Assembly: GCA_900752115.1 (NCBI GenBank)
Contig: CAADUC010000107.1
Coordinates: 1 to 64,000 of the forward strand
Reading direction: 5' to 3'
Source of the DNA: Clostridia bacterium
Lineage (GTDB): Bacteria > Bacillota > Clostridia > Oscillospirales > Acutalibacteraceae
Length of the DNA: 64,000 nucleotides
Positions 33,776-44,380 of the stretch are shown here, piece by piece; the first letter of the stretch is position 1, and every line of letters starts with the position of its first letter. The notes beneath the pieces are model-generated. The model did no database searches, had not been told where the DNA came from, and saw only the letters and a program-made list of their open reading frames with translations. A program made the position numbers and the translations under genes.

Positions 33776-35665
33776 ATGAACAGGAAGCAGCGACGAATCC
33801 TTATCCGCATTCTTCTTGCGGCCTTTCTGGCCGTTATCCTGCACTTTCTTCCTGCGCAAGGCCTTCTTCGGCTCGCTTTGGCTCTGATCCCCTATTTGGT
33901 GATCGGATACGATGTACTGAAAAAAGCGGCGCTTGGAATTTGGCACCGGGAGCTTTTTGACGAAAACTTTCTCATGGCAATTGCTACCATCGGAGCTCTG
34001 GCGCTGGGGCAGTATGACGAAAGCGTGGAGGTCATGCTGTTTTATCAGGTGGGCGAGCTGTTTCAAAGCTGCGCAGTCGACAAAAGCCGCCGCAGCATCG
34101 CTGCCTTGATGGATATTCGTCCTGATGTGGCCTATGTGGAACAAGACGGACAGATCCAACCCGTTGACCCGGATGAAGTTCAGCCCGGCGACATTATTGT
34201 CGTCCGCCCCGGAGAACGGATCCCTCTGGACGGCGTTGTACTGGAAGGAACTTCTTCTCTCAACACCAGCGCTCTCACCGGCGAAAGTCTCCCCCGGGAC
34301 GCCGGGCCTGAAGACAGCGTGATCAGCGGCTGCGTCAACCTGTCCGGCGTACTTCGTATTCGCGTTACAAAACCGTTTGAGGAATCAACCGTGAGTAAAA
34401 TCCTCGATTTGGTTGAAAACTCCAGCCTGAAAAAATCCCAGGCAGAACATTTCATCACACGCTTTGCACGCTACTACACACCTGCCGTCTGTGCCGGAGC
34501 CGCTCTGCTGGCAATCGTTCCCCCACTTTTTCTTGGCAATTGGGCGGAATGGATTAGCCGGGCGCTGACTTTTCTCGTCATCAGTTGTCCCTGTGCTCTT
34601 GTAATCAGCATTCCCCTCTCCTTCTTCGGCGGAATTGGCGGTGCGAGCCGGGCAGGAATTCTCGTAAAGGGAGGAAATTACCTGGAAGCCCTGGCTTGCG
34701 CAAAAACGGTCGTTTTTGACAAGACGGGTACTTTGACAAAAGGAGTTTTTTCCGTCACGCAGACGTCGCCCTCCGACGTCTGGAATTCGGAAGAGCTGCT
34801 GGAGTTTGCCGCTCTTGCTGAATCGTATTCCAATCATCCAATCAGCCGCAGTCTTCGGGACGCTGCCGGCGGGCAGCTCGATCTTTCGCGCGTGGACAAA
34901 ACAGAGGAACTGGCCGGGAACGGCGTTATCGCACAAGTGGACGGGAAGACAGTGGCGGTCGGAAACGATCGCCTGATGGAACGAATGGGGATCTCCTATA
35001 CGCCGAACCGTTGCACCGGCACCATTGTGTATGTGGCAGTCGACGGAAAATTTGCGGGCTCTATTGTCATCAGTGACGAGCTCAAGCCGACCTCCAAGGC
35101 AGCGGTAAAAGAGCTTCAGACACAGGGAGTGCGCACTGTTCTCCTTACAGGTGACAACAGTGTTTCGGCTCAGGCGGTTGGAGGTGCGCTTGGTATTGAT
35201 GAAATTCACAGCAGCCTTCTGCCGACCGGAAAAGTGGAACGTATGGAACAGCTCCTTGCGGAAAAAGCGGCAGGCAGCACGTTAGCTTTTGTCGGTGACG
35301 GCATTAACGACGCTCCGGTTCTTTCCCGTGCCGACATTGGTATCGCTATGGGAGCCATGGGAAGCGACGCTGCAATCGAAGCCGCGGATATCGTTCTGAT
35401 GGACGACGATCCCCTCAAAATATCGCTGGCTATGCGAATCGCGCGAAAGTGTCTGCGGATTGTTCGCGAAAACATTGTACTGGCCCTCGGCGTCAAAGGA
35501 ATTTGCCTCCTGCTTGGTGCAATCGGTGCGGCCGGAATGCAGGCAGCTATTTTCGCCGATGTGGGCGTCATGGTACTCGCCGTGCTCAACGCCATCCGTA
35601 CGCTGCGGGTACGTCGTTCCTCCCAGGCTATATCCTGCTCTGCCCAAAAACTTTCGGAAATCTGA
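33776..35665 (+). CDS. P1B-type Zn2+/Cd2+/Pb2+-transporting ATPase, no HMA domain
   Basis: A 629-aa heavy-metal exporter. TGES lies at 168-171 (A domain), the CPC metal motif at 271-273, D315-KTGT (phosphorylation), the SNHPIS HP motif, the TGDN hinge and GDGINDAP. The last membrane pair has Lys in LGVKGICLLLG and Asp in FADVGVMVLA, the P1B-2 (Zn/Cd/Pb) signature. The N terminus begins directly with a membrane segment, so the HMA domain is absent and supplied by the upstream gene. The ATG at 33776 has GGAGAG upstream. Confidence 0.95.
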   Translation: MNRKQRRILIRILLAAFLAVILHFLPAQGLLRLALALIPYLVIGYDVLKKAALGIWHRELFDENFLMAIATIGALALGQYDESVEVMLFYQVGELFQSCAVDKSRRSIAALMDIRPDVAYVEQDGQIQPVDPDEVQPGDIIVVRPGERIPLDGVVLEGTSSLNTSALTGESLPRDAGPEDSVISGCVNLSGVLRIRVTKPFEESTVSKILDLVENSSLKKSQAEHFITRFARYYTPAVCAGAALLAIVPPLFLGNWAEWISRALTFLVISCPCALVISIPLSFFGGIGGASRAGILVKGGNYLEALACAKTVVFDKTGTLTKGVFSVTQTSPSDVWNSEELLEFAALAESYSNHPISRSLRDAAGGQLDLSRVDKTEELAGNGVIAQVDGKTVAVGNDRLMERMGISYTPNRCTGTIVYVAVDGKFAGSIVISDELKPTSKAAVKELQTQGVRTVLLTGDNSVSAQAVGGALGIDEIHSSLLPTGKVERMEQLLAEKAAGSTLAFVGDGINDAPVLSRADIGIAMGAMGSDAAIEAADIVLMDDDPLKISLAMRIARKCLRIVRENIVLALGVKGICLLLGAIGAAGMQAAIFADVGVMVLAVLNAIRTLRVRRSSQAISCSAQKLSEI

Positions 35666-35682
35666 TATTCGGGTGCAGTGAA

Positions 35683-35730
35683 AACGCCCTCTCCTCCGGC
35701 CGCTTTCAGCGGTTCGGAGGAGAGGGCGTT
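35683..35730. terminator. Bidirectional terminator between metal ATPase and comEA
   Basis: A perfect 16-bp stem (35683-35698 with 35715-35730) containing an inner GCCGC/GCGGT helix. It separates convergent genes and can serve both. Confidence 0.85.
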
Positions 35731-35736
35731 TGTCAT

Positions 35737-36084
35737 TCAGGAAACCGTGACATATTCGCGAATCTTTTCCAGTGTTTTCTCCCCTATTCCGTAAACATTC
35801 TCCAAATCTTCGACGGAACCGAAAGGACCATTTTCTTCACGGTAATCAAGAATAGCCTGTGCTGTCACCGGGCCGATACCGGGGAGTGTGTCGAGCTGTT
35901 CCAGATCGGCGGTATTCAGGTTCACCGGCCATTCAGGAGAAGAGGAAGATTCCTCTGAAACGACGCTCACGACCACAGGGCGTGTGACCTGCGGAACAAA
36001 GAACGCCTGATATCCGATCAACATAGCCGCCAGTACCAGAGCGACGCCAATCAAAATACGCGTCTGAACGGCTTCCTTCTCCAT
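35737..36084 (-). CDS. comEA: ComEA-like helix-hairpin-helix DNA-binding protein
   Basis: A 115-aa protein. A membrane segment is near residues 9-29 and a short linker follows, then the paired HhH domain: [55 protein letters not shown]. It lacks the SLBB domain of longer ComEA proteins. ComEA binds DNA at the cell surface for uptake; short versions have uncertain function. The start at 36084 follows GGGAGG by 7 nt. comEC is not adjacent. Confidence 0.82.
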   Translation of the reverse strand: MEKEAVQTRILIGVALVLAAMLIGYQAFFVPQVTRPVVVSVVSEESSSSPEWPVNLNTADLEQLDTLPGIGPVTAQAILDYREENGPFGSVEDLENVYGIGEKTLEKIREYVTVS

Positions 36085-36159
36085 TCTCATTCCTCCCTTC
36101 GGAATTTTCCGGCTCTTTTCTTTCTTCCCAACTTGCCTGAGAACGAAAGAGGCCTGCAA

Positions 36160-37449
36160 TTATTGACGCAGTTCAGAAAAATGATACCGGCGGAGAAGTT
36201 TGCCGAACACAAGACAGATCAGAGTCCCTAAAATTCCCAGAAAAAACATCGTCACAGCTGCGCCGGAACCTTTCCCGCTTCCAAACAGGCACGTCAACAG
36301 GCCATCGGCCGACGCAGCCGCCATGACAGGTTCGCAAACTCCGTCCACAAGCCATCCTCCAAGGAAAAAACCAATCGGAATCGTAAAAAATTGCAGGGTA
36401 TTGCGGCAAGCGTACACCCTTCCCTGCATTTCCACCGGAATAGTTGAGCGAAGAATCACGTCAAGATTTGCGTTCATCACAGGAACAAGAAGCCAACCAA
36501 TAAGCTGGCCCAAACACCACCAAAACGGCGTTTTCGCAAAAGCCAGCAAATAATTCTCTGTTCCCAACGAGAAAAGCATGGTGAGAACAATCACTCTCAC
36601 ACGATTTCGGGGCGGTGGAAGGATTGTCATAAGTACACTGCCAAACAAGGTCGCAATACCGGCACAGGAGGTCACAACGCCAAGGACAGCCTCCCCTCCG
36701 TTTTCACGGGGCAAAATAAGCGCCGGAAGAACAGCATCAAACGCAGAAGCCACCAGATTGACAGCGGCAAGGAACAGAATCAGCGTAAGAATCAGTCCAT
36801 GCTCACGAAGATAGCGCAGACCGGACCGCACCGATTCAGAAAAGGGTTCACTGTCTTCCTTCGTCTCAATCGGCGGAAGGCGAATACCAAGGAGAAGCGT
36901 AAGAAACGCTGCTGCGAAAGTTGCCAGATCGACAAAAATGACCGTTTCCATCCCGGCCAATGCAAAGAGTGCCGTTGCCAAAACGGGATTCAGAATCGTG
37001 ACAAGAGAATTGGAAAAAGAACGCAGACCGCTTGTCTGTTGATAGCGCTCCTTTGGGATAAGAAGCGTCATGGCAACGTCTCCGGCTGGCTGTTGTATCG
37101 TGTTCATCAATCCGTTCAGCGCGTTCAGGGCGTACAAATGCCACGGCGCAAGCAGACCGGCGCGCAAAAGCAGCAAAACCGAAACCGTACAGCATGCCGC
37201 AAAGGTATCACAGGCAAGCATTACCCTTTTCTTGTCCCACCGATCGCTGAGCGCCCCGGCGAAAATGCTCATGCAGACATACGGCGCATACGAGCAAATC
37301 GATAAAAGCGCCGTCTGAAGCGCGGATCCTGTCTGCTGATAAAGCCACAGCGTCAGGGCAAAGTTTGTCATGGCGCTGCCAAGCTGCGACAGAGATTGTG
37401 TGCTCCAAAGAAGAAAAAATGGCTTTAAATCCTTCAAATATTGTTTCAT
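36160..37449 (-). CDS. Major facilitator superfamily transporter
   Basis: A 429-aa protein with about 12 membrane helices. The loop 2-3 motif reads GALSDRWDKKRVML, a good MFS motif A. The overall pattern (LWSTQSLSQLGSAMTNFALTLWLYQQTGSALQTALL at the start) is that of the macrolide-efflux-like subgroup common in Firmicutes. The substrate is not predictable. It is upstream of comEA by 75 bp; the 265-bp space upstream to the HAD gene contains no gene. Confidence 0.9.
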   Translation of the reverse strand: MKQYLKDLKPFFLLWSTQSLSQLGSAMTNFALTLWLYQQTGSALQTALLSICSYAPYVCMSIFAGALSDRWDKKRVMLACDTFAACCTVSVLLLLRAGLLAPWHLYALNALNGLMNTIQQPAGDVAMTLLIPKERYQQTSGLRSFSNSLVTILNPVLATALFALAGMETVIFVDLATFAAAFLTLLLGIRLPPIETKEDSEPFSESVRSGLRYLREHGLILTLILFLAAVNLVASAFDAVLPALILPRENGGEAVLGVVTSCAGIATLFGSVLMTILPPPRNRVRVIVLTMLFSLGTENYLLAFAKTPFWWCLGQLIGWLLVPVMNANLDVILRSTIPVEMQGRVYACRNTLQFFTIPIGFFLGGWLVDGVCEPVMAAASADGLLTCLFGSGKGSGAAVTMFFLGILGTLICLVFGKLLRRYHFSELRQ

Positions 37450-37714
37450 AATTCCTTTGCTCCCTTGAAAATCAAAATTGAGATTCAATCAGCAAAGGAT
37501 GAGGACTTCGCCCCGGCGGCCTTTCCCGCACAGGCAAACCGCCGCAAAAGAGAAGTTCGCTGCCTTCTGCTTACCAAACGGCGCGTGATCTCATTTGCTT
37601 CGATCGCTGGAGCTTCTTTCCTCCGTGCGCCGTCCTCAGCCTCTGCACGGAGCGTCCGCAATGCAAAGCGGAAAATTCCTGTTATTCATACAAATTCCTT
37701 TCTGATTTTCCTGC

Positions 37715-38527
37715 TTAATCCGGGTATTTTCGTTCCAAATACTCCACCAGATCCGCAAGAGCTCCTTCCTGGCAATCGCAAACAACCAGTTCCGCTTTCC
37801 GCTGCAGCTCCTCCGGCGCGTTCGCGGGGACCACTGCATGACCCGCGGCCGCAAGGAGCTCCTCGTCGTTATAAAAGTCACCTACCGCATAAACATGGGA
37901 AAGCGGAATGGAAAGACGCCCGGAAAGGAGGCGGAGCATCGCCCCTTTACTTGCGCTCTCCGGCAGAAGTTCCAAGAAGTTTTCCGAGGACAGCACGAGC
38001 CTCAAGCCAGGGTGTGGCTGAGCGCTGGCATAAGCCAATGCTTCCTGAATGTATTTTGGTTCTCCGCCAAGGAGAATCTTCAGCCACGGTTGGAAACAAG
38101 CCGTCTCCTCTCCCTGCGTAAACGAAAAAATCTCCGGCGTTTTCGTATTGCCGATATAGCGATTCCGGCGGATGATTCCTACAGACGCATCATAAAAGCA
38201 CTCCATCCCCAACTGCGGAAAACGGGAATAAAGAGTGCGCACAAGAGGAGCCGTCTCCTCTTTCTGCAGTTCACAGCGTGCAAGCACCGTTTCGCTGGCA
38301 TAATCATAGAGGAGGCATCCATTCAAACAAACAGCAGGCACATTAATAGGAAGCTCCCCAAGGAAGCGGCCTGCAGAGCCAATAGAACGGCCTGTCGCAA
38401 GTGTAAAGCGTCCTCCCTTTGCAGAAAAGCACTGTAGTGCTTCTCGATTCCGAATCGGGATAGGGAGATTCTCCGGCAGAAGAGTCCCGTCGATATCGCT
38501 GACGATCAGAATATCATGCAGCTTCAT
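37715..38527 (-). CDS. Cof-type HAD-IIB phosphatase
   Basis: A 270-aa hydrolase: motif I D11-x-D13-G-T, motif II in TLATGRSIGSAGRF, and motif III/IV in SKGAMLRLL and VGDFYNDEELL. The C2-type cap marks the HAD-IIB (Cof) class, which dephosphorylates sugar phosphates or flavin-related compounds; the actual substrate is unknown. The ATG overlaps the rluD stop by 4 nt (ATGA). Confidence 0.9.
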   Translation of the reverse strand: MKLHDILIVSDIDGTLLPENLPIPIRNREALQCFSAKGGRFTLATGRSIGSAGRFLGELPINVPAVCLNGCLLYDYASETVLARCELQKEETAPLVRTLYSRFPQLGMECFYDASVGIIRRNRYIGNTKTPEIFSFTQGEETACFQPWLKILLGGEPKYIQEALAYASAQPHPGLRLVLSSENFLELLPESASKGAMLRLLSGRLSIPLSHVYAVGDFYNDEELLAAAGHAVVPANAPEELQRKAELVVCDCQEGALADLVEYLERKYPD

Positions 38528-39471
38528 CTCTCCGTTTCCTCCTCGTTCCCTGCCTTGCGGCGGAGCTTATCCAGAAAAGCTGTAAAGTATAAGGGCAGCT
38601 CACTGTCAAATTCCAACCAACGTCCGTCGCGCGGATGTGTAAAGCCAATTTGCTTTGCATGCAAGCATTGTCCCTGAAGCTCGGCAATCACTTTCTTTGG
38701 ACCATAGACCGGGTCGCCGGCCACGGGATGTCCAAGAAACGCCATGTGCACACGAATCTGGTGCGTACGGCCTGTCTCAAGCCGCAGCCGTACATGTGTA
38801 AACCCCGGATAACGCGCGATCACCTCATAATGCGTCACAGCGGGACGTGAATGTTGATCCGTGACAGCCATCTTTTTCCGATCTATCGGATGGCGCCCAA
38901 TAGGAGCATTGACCGTTCCACTGTCCTGCTTTAAGGAACCGTATACAATCGCCTCATAAACTCTTGTAAAGCTATGTACCTTTATTTGCTCTGCCAATCG
39001 CAAATGGGAAAAATCGTTCTTTGCTACAATCAACAGGCCGCTTGTATCCTTGTCAATCCGGTGAACAATTCCGGGACGAATGACTCCACCAATGCCGGAA
39101 AGCGAATCTCCGCAATGCGCAAGCAATGCGTTGACAAGCGTACCGGTAAAATTACCCGCAGCAGGATGTACGACCATCCCCTTCGGCTTATTCACCACCA
39201 AGAGATCACTGTCCTCATAGACGATCGACAACGGAATCTCCTCCGGCAAAACATCTGCAGCAACAGGATCAGGAATAGCGACCGTAATCTCATCCCCTGC
39301 CTGAACCTTATACGATTTTGGGAGTACCTTTCCGCTGCACTCCACCGCACCGGCGGCAATAAGCTTCTCAGCAGCAGTCCGTGTGATATCACTGAGCTTC
39401 AGACTGATAAACTTGTCAAGCCGCTGTCCGCTATCCTCCGGCAGAGCAAAAAGCGTTTCACTCACAGCCAT
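38524..39471 (-). CDS. rluD: 23S rRNA pseudouridine synthase, RluD family
   Basis: A 315-aa enzyme: S4 domain at about 15-65 (QRLDKFISLKLSDITRTAAEKLIAAGAVECSG), catalytic HRIDKDTSGLL with D140, and RLETGRTHQIRVHMAFLGHPVAGDPVYG. It forms pseudouridines in 23S rRNA helix 69 or at related sites. The start at 39471 has GGAGAAGG 7 nt upstream. It is 1 bp from lspA, the standard lspA-rluD pair. Confidence 0.94.
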   Translation of the reverse strand: MAVSETLFALPEDSGQRLDKFISLKLSDITRTAAEKLIAAGAVECSGKVLPKSYKVQAGDEITVAIPDPVAADVLPEEIPLSIVYEDSDLLVVNKPKGMVVHPAAGNFTGTLVNALLAHCGDSLSGIGGVIRPGIVHRIDKDTSGLLIVAKNDFSHLRLAEQIKVHSFTRVYEAIVYGSLKQDSGTVNAPIGRHPIDRKKMAVTDQHSRPAVTHYEVIARYPGFTHVRLRLETGRTHQIRVHMAFLGHPVAGDPVYGPKKVIAELQGQCLHAKQIGFTHPRDGRWLEFDSELPLYFTAFLDKLRRKAGNEEETER

Positions 39472-39472
39472 T

Positions 39473-39958
39473 TCAGTGCCTTCTCCGAAGAACAGGCTCG
39501 CCGGTCTTTCTATCCGCAAAAAAGAGGACATGGATAACGAACAAAGCTGTCCCAATCACTACGGCGCAATCCGCAAAATTGAAAACCGGAGGAAAAAACG
39601 AGACATGGATATAATCCACCACATAGCCCAGCCAAACACGATCCACCATGTTGCCGAGACCTCCCCCAAGAATCAGGCCACTCGCAAGGTATGTGAGGCC
39701 TGTATGGTGGTGATATCGGAATAAGAGGATCAAAATCGCGATCATCAAGATAGCCGTGGTAATGATAAAGAACCAGCGCTGATTACTGAGAATCCCAAAT
39801 GCGGCGCCTCTGTTTTCCACATAAGTGAAATCGAGTAAACCGGGAATCAGCGAATAGCTGCCAATTGGCTTTAGATTCTGCACCACAATATATTTCAGAA
39901 TCTGATCCACAACGGCCAGCACAACAGCCAGACCGATCATCAGAAAAGGCACTAACAT
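39473..39958 (-). CDS. lspA: Lipoprotein signal peptidase (signal peptidase II)
   Basis: A 161-aa four-helix aspartyl protease. Catalytic aspartates are D106 in GGGLGNMVDRV and D130 in FNFADCAV; the VENRGAAFGIL motif lies at 47-57. It cleaves prolipoprotein signal peptides at the membrane. The ATG at 39958 lies close to AAGGAGGAAG; a nearby GTG two codons on has better spacing, so the N terminus is uncertain by 2 residues. Confidence 0.95.
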   Translation of the reverse strand: MLVPFLMIGLAVVLAVVDQILKYIVVQNLKPIGSYSLIPGLLDFTYVENRGAAFGILSNQRWFFIITTAILMIAILILLFRYHHHTGLTYLASGLILGGGLGNMVDRVWLGYVVDYIHVSFFPPVFNFADCAVVIGTALFVIHVLFFADRKTGEPVLRRRH

Positions 39959-39974
39959 CTTCCTCCTTGACACG

Positions 39975-40012
39975 AAAAGGCAGGCAGCCCTTTTTCGGAT
40001 ATCCTGCCCGCC
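39975..40012 (-). terminator. Terminator or attenuator between ileS and lspA
   Basis: A 9-bp stem with one wobble (39979-39987 with 40004-40012) followed on the minus strand by TTTTCG, just ahead of the lspA SD. Confidence 0.65.
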
Positions 40013-40062
40013 TTTTTGTACTCTCATGCGTCCGGCTTTTCCGCTGCCGGACACGTTCTATT

Positions 40063-42855
40063 TTATTCCATAACAGCTGCGCAGCGGCTGCACAGATCCG
40101 GATGATCCGCACAGGTACCGACCGTGTTGCTGTAGCACCAGCAGCGGGCACATTTTTCGCCCTCCGCGTGAGACACCGTAACGGAAAGCTCCGGTACAGC
40201 CTCGCCGACGTAATCCCCTTTGCCGCCCTTCTCAATCTCAAGCTGCGAAACAATAAACACAGGGATCAACTCTTCTTTCAGCGAAGAAACGAAATCATAA
40301 AGCTCACCGTCACAGAAGAGCCGCACCTTCGCATCAAGAGAAGAGCCAATGACCTTCTCCTTACGTGCAATCTCAAGTGCCTTCTTTACATCGTCACGAA
40401 TCTGATGGATACGATCCCAGCGTGCAATAAATCCTTCGTCCACGTCGACGCCGCTCGTACGGGGCATCTCGTTGAAGAGAATGCACTCCGGATCCGCGCT
40501 GCTGTCATGCGGCATTGCATGCCAAATCTCATCGGACGTAAAAGCAAGAATCGGGGACACCAGGCGCGTCAGTGCATCGAGAACACGGTACATCGCCGTC
40601 TGAGCGGCACGGCGCGTCAGGCTGTCCGCCTTTTCGGTATAGAGACGATCCTTTGCAACGTCAAGATAGAAGTTGGACAGATCCACCACGCAGAAATTAT
40701 GGATTGCATGATAAACCTGATGGAACTCGTACGTTTCATAGCCCTCGTGGCACTTCTTCATGACGTCCTCAAGCTTCTTGAGCACCCACAGATCGATCGG
40801 GAAGAGTTTATCGTTCGGTACCATATCCTTATCCGGATCGAAATCTTTCAGATTGCCAAGGATAAAGCGGGCCGTGTTGCGGATCTTGCGGTACGCATCG
40901 GAGAGCTGCTTGAGAATTTCCTTGGAAATACGGATATCAGCATGATAATCCGAGGAAGCGACCCACAGGCGCAGAATATCCGCGCCATACTGATCAATAA
41001 CCTCCTTGGGATCAATTCCGTTGCCGGAGGATTTATGCATCTGACGTCCTTCACCGTCAACCACCCAACCGTGGGTGACAACGCTGCGGTACGGCGCCTG
41101 GCCGCGCCAGGCAACAGACGTGAGCAGAGACGACTGGAACCAGCCGCGGTACTGATCCGCGCCCTCAAGGTACAGATCCGCCGGCCAGTGCAGTTCCGGA
41201 CGCTGATCTGCTACAGCGGCATGTGTTACGCCGGAGTCAAACCACACATCCATGATGTCATGTTCCTTCGTGAAGCTTGTGCAGCCACACTTTTTGCAGG
41301 CAGTACCGGCAGGAAGAAGCTCTTCCTCACTCTTCGCATACCAGGCGTCGGAACCTTCTGCTGCAAACAGCTCAGAAATGTGCATCATAACGTCCTTGTC
41401 GATCAACGGCTCGCCGCAATCCTTGCAGTAGAAGATCGGAATCGGCACACCCCAGCGGCGCTGACGCGAAATACACCAATCCTTGCGGTCCTCCACCATT
41501 GCGGTGATACGGTCGCGGCCCCAGCCGGGAATCCACTGCACCTTGTTGATCTCCTCAACAGCCTTCTCCTTGATGGCGTCGACAGAACAGAACCACTGCT
41601 CGGTCGCACGGAACAGGATCGGATTCTTGCAGCGCCAGCAATGCGGGTACTGGTGGACAATCTTCTGCGTTGCCAGCATCGCGCCGGTTTCCTCCAGATG
41701 TGCGCCAATGACTTTATTAGCCTCCGCCGTCGTCAGGCCAGCAAACTGCCCAGCCTCCTCCGTCAGCTTACCATCCGCGTCAACCGGGACGACGATCTCG
41801 ATTTCAGGATACTGTTTGCAGATTTCAAAGTCCTCCACGCCGAAACCGGGAGCCGTGTGCACACAACCGGTACCGCTTTCCAGCGTTACATGGTCGCCGA
41901 CAATGACAAGGCTCGTACGATCAAGGAAGGGATGCTGAGTCTTCATATACTCACAGTCGCTGCCGCGGAAGGTGGCAACCGTCTCATATTCCTCAATTCC
42001 GGCCGCGTGCAGTGCTCCCTCGAGCAGAGCCGTCGCCATCACATAGTATTCGTCGCCGCAGCGGACAAGAGAATACTCAAAATCGGGACCAAGGCAGACG
42101 GCAAGGTTGCCGGGCAGCGTCCAGGTCGTCGTGGTCCAGATGACAAAATAGACCTTGGAGGGATCAATGCCGAGAGCTGAGAACTTGCCCTTGTCATCGA
42201 CAACACGGAACTTAACATAGATGGAAACGCACGGATCCTCTGCATATTCGATCTCCGCCTCTGCAAGAGCCGTTTTGCACTCCGGGCACCAGTACACAGG
42301 CTTAAGTCCCTTGTAAATATATCCCTTTGTCGCCATCTCAGAGAAGATCTCAATCTGCTTGGCCTCAAAATCATGCGTCAGCGTGATGTAAGGGTGATCC
42401 CAGTCTCCAATGCCGCCAAGGCGCTTGAACTGATTGCGCTGACCGTCGAGATACGTCATCGCAAACTCACGGCAGATCTTTCTCAGTTCCACATCGGAAA
42501 TCGTGGTGGAATTACCGACGCCCGCCTTTTTGCGAGCCTTGAGTTCCGTGGGAAGACCATGCGTATCCCAACCGGGCACATAAGGAGCCTTGAATCCCGC
42601 CATATTGCGATGACGCACAATGATATCCTTAAGCGTTTTATTCAGAGCCGTACCGAGATGAATATCACCGTTGGCATACGGAGGGCCGTCATGCAGAACG
42701 AACACGGGCTTACCCTCGTTCTTCTTCATCAGCTTCTCGTAGATTCCATCCTTCTCCCACTGCTCCAGCATCGCGGGCTCGCGCTTCGGGAGTCCTGCCT
42801 GCATCGCAAATTCTGTTTCCGGGAGATTCAGCGTCTTTTTGTAATCCTGGGCCAT
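40063..42855 (-). CDS. ileS: Isoleucyl-tRNA synthetase
   Basis: A 930-aa class I synthetase charging tRNA-Ile, with CP1 editing. The HIGH motif reads HLGT at 66-69 ([11 protein letters not shown]), editing segments include [12 protein letters not shown], and the KMSKS motif is QMHKSSGN rather than KMSKSLGN. A C-terminal zinc finger has C902, C905, C922 and C925. Only 35 bp separate it from divIVA and no T-box leader fits there, so it is read through from upstream. The single longest gene after dnaE. Confidence 0.97.
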   Translation of the reverse strand: MAQDYKKTLNLPETEFAMQAGLPKREPAMLEQWEKDGIYEKLMKKNEGKPVFVLHDGPPYANGDIHLGTALNKTLKDIIVRHRNMAGFKAPYVPGWDTHGLPTELKARKKAGVGNSTTISDVELRKICREFAMTYLDGQRNQFKRLGGIGDWDHPYITLTHDFEAKQIEIFSEMATKGYIYKGLKPVYWCPECKTALAEAEIEYAEDPCVSIYVKFRVVDDKGKFSALGIDPSKVYFVIWTTTTWTLPGNLAVCLGPDFEYSLVRCGDEYYVMATALLEGALHAAGIEEYETVATFRGSDCEYMKTQHPFLDRTSLVIVGDHVTLESGTGCVHTAPGFGVEDFEICKQYPEIEIVVPVDADGKLTEEAGQFAGLTTAEANKVIGAHLEETGAMLATQKIVHQYPHCWRCKNPILFRATEQWFCSVDAIKEKAVEEINKVQWIPGWGRDRITAMVEDRKDWCISRQRRWGVPIPIFYCKDCGEPLIDKDVMMHISELFAAEGSDAWYAKSEEELLPAGTACKKCGCTSFTKEHDIMDVWFDSGVTHAAVADQRPELHWPADLYLEGADQYRGWFQSSLLTSVAWRGQAPYRSVVTHGWVVDGEGRQMHKSSGNGIDPKEVIDQYGADILRLWVASSDYHADIRISKEILKQLSDAYRKIRNTARFILGNLKDFDPDKDMVPNDKLFPIDLWVLKKLEDVMKKCHEGYETYEFHQVYHAIHNFCVVDLSNFYLDVAKDRLYTEKADSLTRRAAQTAMYRVLDALTRLVSPILAFTSDEIWHAMPHDSSADPECILFNEMPRTSGVDVDEGFIARWDRIHQIRDDVKKALEIARKEKVIGSSLDAKVRLFCDGELYDFVSSLKEELIPVFIVSQLEIEKGGKGDYVGEAVPELSVTVSHAEGEKCARCWCYSNTVGTCADHPDLCSRCAAVME

Positions 42856-42890
42856 GTCATTTACTCTCCTAAACGTAAAATAGTTTTCTA

Positions 42891-43577
42891 TCAGAATTCA
42901 TCAAAATTCGACACACCAGACTGAAATTCCAGCGTCGGCTCCTGAACACTGTCCGCGTTCGGGGCAGGACGCTGCTCAAAGAAGGAAGGTTCCAGCTCGA
43001 CCGTCTCCTCCTCCGCGGGAACCGGTTCAGGCTCGGCAGGGTTTTGTTCGGAAACATACGCCGGATCCGGATCGGGCTCTTCCTGCTTCGGAACAGGCAA
43101 AGCGTCAATCAAGGTAAGGTGTCGGCGATACATATCGAGCAGCTGGGAACGAAAATCTGCAACCTGCTTTTTCAGATCGACCATCTGTTGCTTCTGCTGA
43201 CGAATCTGATCCTCCGCGCCTGCAACAATATGTTCCGCTTTGAGGTTCGCATCCTTCAGAATAATCTCCGCCTTATGGCGAGCCTCACGAATGGAGGCGT
43301 CTCCAAGCTTCTGAGCGCTGACCAGAGCGGTTTTGATTTCGTCTTCCTCGCTGCGGTATTCCTCAATTTTAGCGGCGAGAATTTCAAGCTTTTTCTGCAG
43401 CTGACGTTTCTCTTCCTCCACACGGTCAATCTCCTCGCGCTGCGCGAGATTTTTCTGCATCAGCTCCTCAAAAGAATTTTTTACCCGGTCGATGAAGTCA
43501 TCCACATCCTCCGGCCTGTAGCCGGAGAAACCGGCCTTTCGGAAGCTGACATTCGTAATATCGTTCAACGAAAGCAT
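42891..43577 (-). CDS. divIVA: DivIVA domain cell-division protein
   Basis: A 228-aa protein. The N-terminal membrane-curvature-binding head is [32 protein letters not shown], then a long coiled coil (about residues 35-140) and a Pro/Glu-rich tail. DivIVA marks curved membrane at septa and poles and recruits division or sporulation partners. The start at 43577 is chosen because the conserved head begins there. It lies in the sepF-ylmH cluster. Confidence 0.94.
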   Translation of the reverse strand: MLSLNDITNVSFRKAGFSGYRPEDVDDFIDRVKNSFEELMQKNLAQREEIDRVEEEKRQLQKKLEILAAKIEEYRSEEDEIKTALVSAQKLGDASIREARHKAEIILKDANLKAEHIVAGAEDQIRQQKQQMVDLKKQVADFRSQLLDMYRRHLTLIDALPVPKQEEPDPDPAYVSEQNPAEPEPVPAEEETVELEPSFFEQRPAPNADSVQEPTLEFQSGVSNFDEF

Positions 43578-43623
43578 CCTGCTATCGTCCCCTTTCCCTG
43601 CTTCTTCCCGCCTGATCGATTTT

Positions 43624-44379
43624 TCAGACGTATTTTCTGCCTGCAATGCAGAGGCGCCCCTTCTTGGTATTCGGCCCCAGTCGGTCGACAATAAATTTCC
43701 CCTTACCGCGAACAGAAAGCTTTGCGCCCTCCTCCACTATACGGGAGGGAGAGGTTTCTTCGCGGTAATTGAGCGTGACAATCCCAGCCCCGACTGCAGC
43801 GGCGGCCTTTTCGCGGCTTAAACCGGCAAAAGCTGCCACAATACAGTCCAGCCGCGGCGACGCAATGACGGCGGAAATCTCCTCAAAACGATGCGCAGGC
43901 GGAAGCGGTTCCTCCGCTCCCAGCGAAAGCCTCACACCAGCGCGCCCAATTCTCTCCGTCTGCCCTGTCAGAAAGGGAGCGATCTCTTCGCGCACAAAAA
44001 AGACGGCCCTTCCCGTCTCAATCAGGATATCCCCCAAGGCCTCCCGCTGAATTCCCCGGGAGAGAAGACCTCCCAGCAGATCGCGATGGGTCAGTTCGTC
44101 CTCCCGGCGGAACTTCACAGTTACAGCCGTGAGAGGGAAAACGGATGGATCCGGATCAAGATGGTACGGAAACGCGCCGAATAAGACGCGATCCGCATCC
44201 TCGTGGCCGCCCCACAAAAGGAAGCGCTCAAAGCGCAGACTCTTCATCAGAGTCCGCGCCAGTTCCGCTTCTCTCTCATCCAAAAAGCCCGCAAAATGGC
44301 AGCGTCCGCGGTGTTCCGCCGTATTCACGGCATCTGTCAGCCGCGCTGTGAGGAGCTGATCTTCCCGGCTTCCTCCCAT
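43624..44379 (-). CDS. ylmH: YlmH-type S4-domain RNA-binding protein
   Basis: A 251-aa protein with a globular N-terminal region (FAGFLDEREAELARTL) and a C-terminal S4 domain (PSRIVEEGAKLSVRGKGKFIVDRLG). YlmH homologues bind ribosomal particles and rescue stalled ribosomes in B. subtilis; the gene is a standard member of the division cluster. The start at 44379 is 1 bp from the sepF stop. Confidence 0.9.
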   Translation of the reverse strand: MGGSREDQLLTARLTDAVNTAEHRGRCHFAGFLDEREAELARTLMKSLRFERFLLWGGHEDADRVLFGAFPYHLDPDPSVFPLTAVTVKFRREDELTHRDLLGGLLSRGIQREALGDILIETGRAVFFVREEIAPFLTGQTERIGRAGVRLSLGAEEPLPPAHRFEEISAVIASPRLDCIVAAFAGLSREKAAAAVGAGIVTLNYREETSPSRIVEEGAKLSVRGKGKFIVDRLGPNTKKGRLCIAGRKYV

Positions 44380-44380
44380 T

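Noticed and set aside
39865-42180. 771-codon open frame on the plus strand
   Set aside because: It is antisense to ileS, which has full family motifs; the frame is a by-product of codon bias.
42856-42890. T-box leader of ileS
   Set aside because: The gap to divIVA is 35 bp, too short for a T-box.
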